Shown piece after piece: positions 1 to 6,084 of a stretch of 42,638 nucleotides of DNA (within the stretch, counting starts at the first letter, position 1; every line of letters starts with the position of its first letter). Origin of the DNA: Bryobacterales bacterium. GTDB lineage: Bacteria; Acidobacteriota; Terriglobia; Bryobacterales; Bryobacteraceae. The notes beneath the pieces were generated by a model that saw only the letters and a list, made by a program, of their open reading frames with translations, did not search any database and was not told the origin of the DNA. The stretch covers positions 1 to 42,638 of the forward strand of contig PLEX01000086.1 of NCBI GenBank assembly GCA_003136575.1, read 5' to 3'. Both the position numbers and the translations under genes were made by a program.

Positions 1-30
1 GCGCTCGATGTGAAGAACCTGGACGTGTAG
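1..30 (+). CDS. 3' end of a gene entering from the left (partial)
   Basis: The first 30 bases read as ten open codons ending in TAG at 28-30 (...ALDVKNLDV). They would be the C-terminus of a plus-strand gene that converges on the nucleotidyltransferase gene ending at 55. Nine residues are too few to name a family, and the call rests only on position and the absence of another explanation. Confidence 0.3.
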   Translation, partial: ALDVKNLDV

Positions 31-54
31 CGCCAGTGTTGCCGCTAGGTTTGT

Positions 55-1242
55 TCAGTTTTCGCGCCGCAGTGACTTCGCTAGGACTTCCGGTCCCAAC
101 GCTCCACCGCGCAGCCGGTAGAATCCCGTCGCGAGCCGTCCACAAGCGTTCTCCAGACAGAGGTCCAGCGCGCTCAGAGGCGTGCCGCTCATGCGGCAAA
201 CATCGAGAGCGCGAACACCAAAGCTGTACTCGCCACGCCGCGCCATGACAACGACATGACGCGGTTGCAGCGACGACCAGAGCCATGGCTTCTTAAAACC
301 GGTCACATCGACAGGCAACGGCTCGCCGAAAAACTCCCGGCATGCCATGTCGGCGGCGACGAAGTAACCGGTCACTCCCATTTCGATGGCCAGCGAGCGC
401 ACGCGGGTACGGTCAGCCTCTTCGAGAGTCTTCGCAAGAGCCAAAGCATCCGAGAGCCAGCGCAATCGATGGAATGCGTGTCCGGCGGCGTGAATCACCA
501 GATACAAAACCTCATCGGGCGGAGAAAGAACCTGGCATTGCCAGCCATCGGGCGAACGCCATTCGATCGCGCGGTTCATCCACTCATCGGATGCAATCAG
601 CCGCGGCCCGGCCTTCAACGCATAGTGAACGTCCACGGTTTGAACTTCGCTCTTGCCTGTAAACGTCAGATGGTGGGCGTACTTCCGATGCAGCCGCCAT
701 GGCAAGTCGCCTCGCATGACAAACCCCAGCCGCTCCATGGCATCGGCGGCGGCGCGGATATCGGAGCTGCGCACCAGAAGATCCAAATCGCGGGAGAACT
801 TGAGGAACGGCGTCGCATAGCAGCGTTCCGCCAGTACCGGCCCTTTCAGCACGACGCAGGGGATTCGTTCCGCGGCGAACGCTTCCATTAACGTTCCCAG
901 CCGATTCAGAAACTGCCGGTGCCGCCGATGGTGAGCCATGAGAACGCCGTCCCGCCAGGAGCGTTCGTATGCAGGTAGCCAATGGGAGGTCGCGTGGGCA
1001 AGCCAGCCGGTGAGCCGGTGGATATCGGCGAGACGTTTGATCTCTGTCCAAAGGCGTAGCCGGCCGGAAAAATCCGCCGCCAGGGACGGAGTTTTCAATA
1101 TCGCGGTCAGCGCGCTAAATGCGTCGGTGTCTGACGGCGCTCCGTCTCGATGCGGCGCGATGCCGCCCGGACTTGCGTCGGTATCTCCGTCACTGGGCGC
1201 TGCGCGGGTAGTCGACAATTGGTTTCGATGACAGTATGACAT
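55..1242 (-). CDS. nucleotidyltransferase family protein (NTP_transf_5 type)
   Basis: A 395-residue protein that looks like the PF14907 nucleotidyltransferase family. The fold signature is a conserved LKGPVLAE at 132-139 followed by RDLDLLV at 151-157, where the DxD would bind metal and nucleotide. The first 40 residues are low-complexity and poorly conserved in character, so a later start is possible; no clear Shine-Dalgarno precedes the ATG. The substrate of the family is not established. Members often occur beside HPr-kinase-like proteins and PqqD-like proteins in exopolysaccharide/exosortase or lasso-peptide-type clusters. Here the gene is divergent from an HprK-like gene starting about 90 bases away, which fits a functional pair. 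No asparagine synthetase, PqqD-like protein or precursor peptide is visible nearby. Confidence 0.75.
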   Translation of the reverse strand: MSYCHRNQLSTTRAAPSDGDTDASPGGIAPHRDGAPSDTDAFSALTAILKTPSLAADFSGRLRLWTEIKRLADIHRLTGWLAHATSHWLPAYERSWRDGVLMAHHRRHRQFLNRLGTLMEAFAAERIPCVVLKGPVLAERCYATPFLKFSRDLDLLVRSSDIRAAADAMERLGFVMRGDLPWRLHRKYAHHLTFTGKSEVQTVDVHYALKAGPRLIASDEWMNRAIEWRSPDGWQCQVLSPPDEVLYLVIHAAGHAFHRLRWLSDALALAKTLEEADRTRVRSLAIEMGVTGYFVAADMACREFFGEPLPVDVTGFKKPWLWSSLQPRHVVVMARRGEYSFGVRALDVCRMSGTPLSALDLCLENACGRLATGFYRLRGGALGPEVLAKSLRREN

Positions 1243-1331
1243 CCGCCGCTTGCGCTAAGCGCCATTCGGATTAGCCGCAAAAAGCCAAAGAGCAAGCGCA
1301 CGTGCCCCTCCATGTTAGATTGATCGTGGGA

Positions 1332-2249
1332 ATGGAGCTAACCTACCGCGCCTTTGCGCTCGCTCTTGGCTCGGAGTTAGCACTACCGGGTTTGCCAGTC
1401 ACCGACGATAAACCGGGCGTCCTCATCCGGCGCGCAGCTATTCCCCCGTGGCAGGGAGAACCAACCGTCCAGTACGGGGAACGTCTTCGGGTTCGCGGGC
1501 AGGAGTGCGCGGTCAGATTCAAAGCTCTGCCGTTTGCGGCGAGAATCACCGACGGCAATCTGATCGAGTTCGAGGCGGACCCGGCTAAGGACGAAATCTC
1601 CAGCCTGCATGTGCTGGGAACTTGCGCGGGCGCACTTTTGTTTCAGCGCGGGCTTCTGCCTCTGCACGGCAATACCATCGCGACGCCCAGCGGGGCTGTC
1701 ATGGTCCTTGGCCGCATAGGCTCCGGAAAGTCTACGACAACCATGGCGCTGCTCGGGCGGGGGCATCGTCTTGTTGCGGACGACATCAGCCCTGTCTTGT
1801 TCGAAGGTGACCAGCCGAGGGTATTGCCGGGTTTTCCCCGTCTCAAGCTGTGGAAGAACACGCTCGAGGAATTTGGACTCGATCCACTCGAATTCCGCCG
1901 ATTGCGCCCCGGCATGGACAAATTCCATTACCCGGTCGACTCGATGTTTTGCGCCACGCCGCAGGAGCTCACGGGTGCCTACGTTCTTCAGCCCGGCAAT
2001 TTCCCCGAGGTTCGGATCCGGTCGTTGTCAGGTATGGAAAAACTCGAGGGGTTGCGGCCGCACCTTTATAAGATACGCTTCCGCGACGCCATCCGGAACT
2101 GGCCGGCGTTGCTGGGCAAAGTCTGCCGCCTGGCCGACCGTGTCAGCGTGAATATCGTTGAGCGACCCCGCGAGGGCATGAGTATCGAAGCGGTGGCGGA
2201 TGCCATTGATGGCCATGTCCGCGCGAGACACCTTACGGCTACGCGGTAG
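1332..2249 (+). CDS. HprK-like serine kinase domain protein
   Basis: A 305-residue protein resembling the C-terminal kinase domain of HPr kinase/phosphorylase, in the divergent HprK-related group that does not act on HPr. It has a P-loop GRIGSGKST at about 127-135 and an acidic LVADDIS motif at about 147-153, with the HprK-like stretch up to PGFPRLKLW after it. The reading frame extends upstream to a GTG at 1302, but the ATG at 1332 begins a natural N-terminus (MELTYRAFALAL) and is preferred. The N-terminal 110 residues are a beta-rich region of unknown role seen in HprK-related proteins. In paeninodin-type lasso peptide clusters such kinases phosphorylate a C-terminal serine, and relatives occur in exosortase clusters. 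The target here is unknown. It is divergent to the nucleotidyltransferase gene. Confidence 0.75.
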   Translation: MELTYRAFALALGSELALPGLPVTDDKPGVLIRRAAIPPWQGEPTVQYGERLRVRGQECAVRFKALPFAARITDGNLIEFEADPAKDEISSLHVLGTCAGALLFQRGLLPLHGNTIATPSGAVMVLGRIGSGKSTTTMALLGRGHRLVADDISPVLFEGDQPRVLPGFPRLKLWKNTLEEFGLDPLEFRRLRPGMDKFHYPVDSMFCATPQELTGAYVLQPGNFPEVRIRSLSGMEKLEGLRPHLYKIRFRDAIRNWPALLGKVCRLADRVSVNIVERPREGMSIEAVADAIDGHVRARHLTATR

Positions 2250-2282
2250 GTGGTCCGCAGGGCGCACTTCCGCCCGTCCTTA

Positions 2283-2597
2283 CTAACCCAGCAACGCGAG
2301 GGCGCCTTCCAGTTCGCTGCGCGTGTGGCCGTCGCCAGTCGCACTGGTCACGGCAATTCCGCGCCGGTACAGGTCTTTCGCATCCTCGGTGCGCCCCAGC
2401 TTCTCGAGCGTCTGGCCCCCGTGAAAATACCCGGCAGCATAGTTGGGATTGTGTTCCAGCAGCGCGCGAAACTGGCCGACGGCGGCTTCCAATTCGCCCG
2501 CGTTCACATACTCCATGGCCAGCCCATAGCGGCCAAATGCGCCGGCGGGGTCTTGCTCCACCATCGACCTCAGGATCTCAACACGGCTGTTCGGCAT
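2283..2597 (-). CDS. small tetratricopeptide (TPR) protein
   Basis: A 104-residue soluble protein made almost entirely of two to three TPR helices. The pattern GRYGLAMEYVNAGELEAAV then AGYFHGGQTLEKLGRTEDA has the W/G/Y/A spacing of 34-residue repeats. It has no signal peptide and no catalytic domain, so a protein-protein adaptor role is the likeliest. The gene converges on the HprK-like gene and is divergent from the cysteine-cluster gene at 2638. A TATAGT box lies ten bases before the ATG and no Shine-Dalgarno is visible, so the mRNA may have almost no leader. Confidence 0.75.
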   Translation of the reverse strand: MPNSRVEILRSMVEQDPAGAFGRYGLAMEYVNAGELEAAVGQFRALLEHNPNYAAGYFHGGQTLEKLGRTEDAKDLYRRGIAVTSATGDGHTRSELEGALALLG

Positions 2598-2607
2598 CGC
2601 TATTGCT

Positions 2608-2613
2608 ACTATA
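2608..2613 (-). promoter_or_regulatory. candidate -10 box of the TPR gene
   Basis: On the minus strand the bases read TATAGT, ten bases upstream of the ATG at 2597. No Shine-Dalgarno lies between box and start. No convincing -35 is seen. Confidence 0.3.
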
Positions 2614-2637
2614 GCGTCGAGCTTCCGAACTCACCAC

Positions 2638-3084
2638 ATGGCTTGCCCGCTCTTCATTCCGCACGCGCCGCTCGGCGAGTTGATCGCGATCGCGCCACCG
2701 CTCGGCGATCTGTACGATGGCGTTTGCGATGCCGATCCGGCTGCGCCAATTAATCCCGAAACCCTGCGCCGGTACTGTAACTTCGGCTACGCGCGCGGCC
2801 ACTGCGAACGAGCTGCGCGAGCCGACGCGGACGCCGTGCGCGTCCTGGTCACAGGCGAACACTTCGGGATTGTTGACATCGCCTGGTCAATCGAGCGCAA
2901 TCACCATCCGGTAGCGGTGGGCAGATTCGCGGTGGACACGCTCGCCGTCGACGCCGGTTCCCTTCCCACAACCAAAGTCCCCACGCTGGAGCGCCAGGCC
3001 CAGGCCTGTGCGGCGGCTTACGCCCGTCAGTCCCGGACGACCGTAACTTCGGCGGGTCGAATTCCGGCAGCCGCGCATCCATAG
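2638..3084 (+). CDS. conserved hypothetical protein with a four-cysteine N-terminal cluster
   Basis: A 148-residue protein without signal peptide or membrane segment. Cysteines lie at 3, 30, 47 and 56 in the settings ACPLF, DGVC, RRYCNFGYARGHC. The layout MxCPxF...LGDLYDGxC...CNxGYARGxC looks like a conserved family I have met as uncharacterised in Acidobacteria and Deltaproteobacteria, but I cannot name it. Four cysteines in this spacing suggest a zinc or iron-sulfur site (inference). The second half is an alpha/beta region followed by a short helix (LERQAQACAAAYARQ). It is divergent from the TPR gene and lies 33 bases before the thioesterase gene on the same strand, so the two may be cotranscribed. 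Confidence 0.6.
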   Translation: MACPLFIPHAPLGELIAIAPPLGDLYDGVCDADPAAPINPETLRRYCNFGYARGHCERAARADADAVRVLVTGEHFGIVDIAWSIERNHHPVAVGRFAVDTLAVDAGSLPTTKVPTLERQAQACAAAYARQSRTTVTSAGRIPAAAHP

Positions 3085-3117
3085 ATTGTACGGAAATACG
3101 CGGAGGCGCAGACCCAC

Positions 3118-3588
3118 ATGCAGGGGCGTTTTGTCAGGGAATCGATCTCGGAATACTCGGAGCTGGCGTTGCCGAACGACGCCAACGGACTAGGCAACCT
3201 TCTTGGCGGGAAGATCATGCATCTGGTGGATCTGGCTGGTGCCATCGCGGCAATGAAGCATTGCCGAAATCCCGTGGTGACGGCGTCGGTCGACCACATG
3301 GACTTCATCCATCCGGTGCGCATCGGCCAGTTGGTCCGGCTGCGCGCCAGCGTAAACCGGGCGTTTAACACGTCGATGGAAGTCGGCGTGAAGGTGTGGG
3401 TGGAGGATCTCATCCGCGGCGAAGAGCAGCACGTGTCTTCCGCGTTCCTGACGTTCGTTGCGGTAACGAAGGACGGGCGCAGCGTTTCGGTGCCGCCGGT
3501 GATTCCGGAAACCGACGACGAGAAACGGCGGTACCACCGCGCCGGTGAACGGCGCGCCTACCGGCTGTCGCAGCGCAGGAGGGAATAG
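3118..3588 (+). CDS. acyl-CoA thioesterase, hotdog fold
   Basis: A 156-residue single hotdog-domain protein of the YciA / cytosolic acyl-CoA hydrolase type. Expected motifs are present: NDANGLGNLLGGKIMHLVD (the long helix with the general-base Asp), then VTASVDHMDFIHPVRIGQL and the strands LVRLRASVNRAF and MEVGVKVW. The family hydrolyses acyl-CoA to free fatty acid and CoA in the cytoplasm. Length is normal. It is followed after 49 bases by the DUF433 antitoxin-like gene. Confidence 0.85.
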   Translation: MQGRFVRESISEYSELALPNDANGLGNLLGGKIMHLVDLAGAIAAMKHCRNPVVTASVDHMDFIHPVRIGQLVRLRASVNRAFNTSMEVGVKVWVEDLIRGEEQHVSSAFLTFVAVTKDGRSVSVPPVIPETDDEKRRYHRAGERRAYRLSQRRRE

Positions 3589-3637
3589 GAGGCCTTCTCG
3601 ACAACAGCCGCCCGTTAAACTGAAAGCAGGCGGATCG

Positions 3638-3952
3638 ATGCAGGACTACGTGGAAAAGCACGACGGAGGCTACTACCTCGCGGGGACCCGGGTCGCTCTG
3701 GACAGCATAGTCCTGGCGTTCAAAGACGGGGAGTCGCCCGAAACGATACTGCAATCCTTCCCGATGGCAGGTCCGCTGGTGCGGGTGTACGGAGCCATCA
3801 TCTTCTACCTCGAGAACCAGGAAAAAGTCGAGGATTATCTGAGGGATCAGGAACGGCTCTGGGCGGAGGTAAAGACGAGTGAAACCCACTTGCCTGAAGC
3901 TCTAACTGCGCGGCTCGGTGCGGCCCGGCAACATTCGGCTACCCGCGCTTGA
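3638..3952 (+). CDS. DUF433 domain protein, likely antitoxin
   Basis: A 104-residue protein with the DUF433 pattern: YYLAGTRVALDSIVLAFKDG then GESPETILQSFPM and a helical segment ending in VEDYLRDQERLW. The domain has a winged-helix-like DNA-binding character and is commonly the antitoxin partner of DUF5615 proteins. The frame is open from 3545, but the ATG at 3638 has a purine-rich AAAGCAGG eight bases upstream and starts at the conserved domain. Its stop codon overlaps the next gene's TTG start (TTGA), which indicates translational coupling. It should be cytoplasmic and autoregulatory. Confidence 0.8.
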   Translation: MQDYVEKHDGGYYLAGTRVALDSIVLAFKDGESPETILQSFPMAGPLVRVYGAIIFYLENQEKVEDYLRDQERLWAEVKTSETHLPEALTARLGAARQHSATRA

Positions 3953-4299
3953 AGATCCGCTTCCTCGCTGACGCCAATTTCAATCAAAAGATCGTGGCGG
4001 GTCTTCTGCGGCGCGCGCCACAGATCGATTTTGAATTGCCACAGGGCGTAATCCCGGAGAAAATGGGAGACCCCGGGGTGCTCGAACTGGCGGCGGCGCG
4101 GGGTAGGATGATCGTCACCCATGATGCCAGGACGATGCCAAAGCATTTTTCGGAATTCGTGGCGCACCGCCCATCTCCCGGCGTGATACTGGTACCGAAG
4201 AATATGCCGATCAGGACGGCCATCGAAGAACTCCTGTTGATCTGGCAGGTTTCGGAAGCTGCCGAATGGACCAATCAGATGCGGCGGCTCCCGCTCTGA
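3949..4299 (+). CDS. DUF5615 PIN-like protein, likely toxin
   Basis: A 116-residue PIN-like protein. The N-terminus MKIRFLADANFNQKIV holds the first conserved aspartate, and MIVTHDARTM holds the second acidic site. DUF5615 proteins are PIN-related putative ribonucleases found with DUF433 antitoxins. The start is a TTG overlapping the stop of the DUF433 gene, which fits coupled translation of an antitoxin-toxin pair. The catalytic acidic residues look intact, unlike those of the other two PIN toxins in the window. The gene converges on the flavoprotein gene ending at 4310. Confidence 0.75.
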   Translation: MKIRFLADANFNQKIVAGLLRRAPQIDFELPQGVIPEKMGDPGVLELAAARGRMIVTHDARTMPKHFSEFVAHRPSPGVILVPKNMPIRTAIEELLLIWQVSEAAEWTNQMRRLPL

Positions 4300-4309
4300 G
4301 GCAGCCAAT

Positions 4310-5500
4310 CTACCCGCCTTCATTTCTGGCTCGGGCCGGACCTGTCGTGCGGGTTCCCATGCGCCGGAAGATATCGCCGTGCTGCTTCAGGATGCGTGCC
4401 TCTTCCTCGGGGTCCGGCGCAAGATCCCACACCCCACGCTCATGCGTGCCACCAAGCACGATGCCATCGCGCCTCGGAAACATGTACAGTTCCGGCGCCA
4501 TCGTTGCGTACGTTATATCTTCCTCGGGCAGCAGAATTGTCAACTGGCCCTTAATAGGCACCATTTCCTCATCGCAAAACAGACCCTTCGCCCCGAGGCC
4601 GGTGCAGTTTACGATCACAGGCTCCGGCAGCGACTGTAATTCGTTCGCATCGCGAAATTCGCGAACCGTCACCGGCACGCCTGAAATGCGTAACTCCCGC
4701 AGCATGGCGTCCAGATAGATCGGCGGCTGGATGAACATCGTGTCGAAACGCCGCGCATAGCGAAACGGAAACGGATGCCGCGCCGGCGTCAGTTCGCTGA
4801 ACTCGGGCAGCATGCGGAATAACGGCCCGGTGCGGCTGAGCAATCCGTTCGTCGGCAGCGGCGTATCGGCCATCTGGAAATTCGGCAGCCAGCGCACGCC
4901 GTAGTAATCGCCCACCATCGTCTGGTACCGCTTGTACGAGAATTCCGTCGCGGTGGCGAATTGCTCCTCAAAATCCGGCGTCAGGCAATCGACGTCGTAC
5001 ACGGTGAACGGAAACCACTGGCCGCCGGCGATGTTGGAAGTCGTGTTGGGCGGCAGATCTTTCGTGTACATTGAAACGTTGAAGCCACGCTCGACGAGTA
5101 ACCGCGCGGTCGCAAGCCCGACTGCGCCGGAACCCAGCACGGCGATCTCCCGTTGACCCGTTTTCTGCACCTCCAGCGCGGCGAGATGAGCCGTACCCCA
5201 GGAAAGCGTGATTCCAGCTCCGCCATGGCCGTAGTTGTGGACGATGGTCTTGGCACCGACCTTGTCGCCTCGCACCACGAAGCCGGAAGGACGGAATGGC
5301 CGCAGGCCAACAATGGTCCGGATCACGCGGTCCTGCGAGACAGTGACCGGACGCAGACGGACATCGCGGCGCGGAATCGTCGGAGCGGTCGTCGACGTAC
5401 CCGGCGGCACGGACTTCGTTGTGACCGGATCGGCCTTCAACCTCGAACCCGCCGCCAGAGCCGCGAGGGCGGATGTCCGGAACAACTCGCGCCGCCTCAT
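4310..5500 (-). CDS. D-amino-acid-oxidase-like FAD oxidoreductase, circularly permuted, Tat-exported
   Basis: A 396-residue flavoprotein of the DAO family. It begins with a Tat-like signal (MRRRELFRTSALAALAAG). The usual order of DAO motifs is rearranged. The block GLRPFRP (65-71) and IVHNYGHGGAGITLSWG (86-102), which is normally the C-terminal substrate/FAD-binding segment, lies before the dinucleotide-binding motif VLGSGAVGLATARLL (121-135). The chain then continues in normal order with TTSNIAGGQWFP (153-164), VIVNCTGLGA (295-304), KGQL (317-320) and LGGTHERG (349-356), and ends about where the canonical C-terminal segment would begin. Tyr331, Tyr339 and Arg67 match the DAO active-site Tyr224, Tyr228 and Arg283 (human/pig numbering), so the site looks complete. 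The expected reaction is oxidative deamination of a D-amino acid in the periplasm. It lies 87 bases downstream of the Hfq-like gene. Confidence 0.8.
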   Translation of the reverse strand: MRRRELFRTSALAALAAGSRLKADPVTTKSVPPGTSTTAPTIPRRDVRLRPVTVSQDRVIRTIVGLRPFRPSGFVVRGDKVGAKTIVHNYGHGGAGITLSWGTAHLAALEVQKTGQREIAVLGSGAVGLATARLLVERGFNVSMYTKDLPPNTTSNIAGGQWFPFTVYDVDCLTPDFEEQFATATEFSYKRYQTMVGDYYGVRWLPNFQMADTPLPTNGLLSRTGPLFRMLPEFSELTPARHPFPFRYARRFDTMFIQPPIYLDAMLRELRISGVPVTVREFRDANELQSLPEPVIVNCTGLGAKGLFCDEEMVPIKGQLTILLPEEDITYATMAPELYMFPRRDGIVLGGTHERGVWDLAPDPEEEARILKQHGDIFRRMGTRTTGPARARNEGG

Positions 5501-5587
5501 TGGGGCCGGACCTCATATCCGCCGAAGCAACCCGCCAATCGGGCGTGCGTACCCGACGGCGATGCGGAGACTAACGATAACGGACGA

Positions 5588-5893
5588 CTACTCGTCCTTG
5601 TGCATGTATTTAATATTGCTCTTGTAGACCAGAACGTTCGGCGCGCCATCGCGATTCACCTTGAGACATGAGCGGTCGTACCACTCGATGCTGCCTTTAA
5701 GGACTTCGCCGTCCTTGAGTGTGATCACCATAGGCGTCTTGGCCTGCATTTGCTTAACGTAGTAAAAATTCTCCGCGTTGGTCTGATCCGGCGGCGTCGG
5801 GCGCTTCTGTGGCGGCGCTTTACGGGGCTGCTCCATCTTGTCCTTCACTTCGTTGAAAGATGGGCGGATCAACTTGCGGTTGGGGGAGTCCAC
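5588..5893 (-). CDS. Hfq-like Sm-fold RNA-binding protein
   Basis: A 101-residue protein with a C-terminal Sm domain. Sm1 reads KTPMVITLKDGEVLKGSIEW followed by YDRSCLKV, and Sm2 reads NVLVYKSNIKYMH, where classical Hfq has VYKHAIS. It has a basic, proline-rich N-terminal extension (KAPPQKRPTPPDQ). Hfq hexamers bind U-rich RNA and pair sRNAs with mRNAs. The altered Sm2 (KSN for KHA) means RNA specificity may differ. The start is the GTG at 5893, because AAAGGAA lies eight bases upstream and the longer frame to 5998 adds only non-conserved residues. Downstream on the same strand is the permuted flavoprotein gene. Confidence 0.8.
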   Translation of the reverse strand: MDSPNRKLIRPSFNEVKDKMEQPRKAPPQKRPTPPDQTNAENFYYVKQMQAKTPMVITLKDGEVLKGSIEWYDRSCLKVNRDGAPNVLVYKSNIKYMHKDE

Positions 5894-6007
5894 GGGATTC
5901 CTTTCACTCACTGGAAGAGGCGCTTCCGAACGCGGAACACACGGAACGCGCAGAAGCAACAGGGTATGCCTCCAGCCTTTTAACCATTGATAACACACCC
6001 GCTTTCA

Positions 6008-6034
6008 CCGCCGGGGACGCCGGTACCCCGGTGG
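6008..6034. repeat. GC-rich inverted repeat in the hfq-like / glycosidase intergenic region
   Basis: CCGCCGGGG at 6008-6016 pairs with CCCCGGTGG at 6026-6034, with one mismatch and a nine-base loop. It sits in the 191-base gap between divergent genes, about 50 bases before the glycosidase-like start. No T run follows, so it is not an obvious terminator; operator or mRNA structure are both possible. Confidence 0.4.
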
Positions 6035-6071
6035 GTATCACAGCGGGAATTTCGCCCGACCGCAAAAGCGG

Positions 6072-6077
6072 TATCAT
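6072..6077 (+). promoter_or_regulatory. candidate -10 box placing transcription start at the ATG (leaderless)
   Basis: TATCAT ends seven bases before the ATG at 6085 and no Shine-Dalgarno is present between them. It fits the TAnnnT-N7-ATG pattern seen at other genes in the window. Confidence 0.45.
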
Positions 6078-6084
6078 ATTCCCG

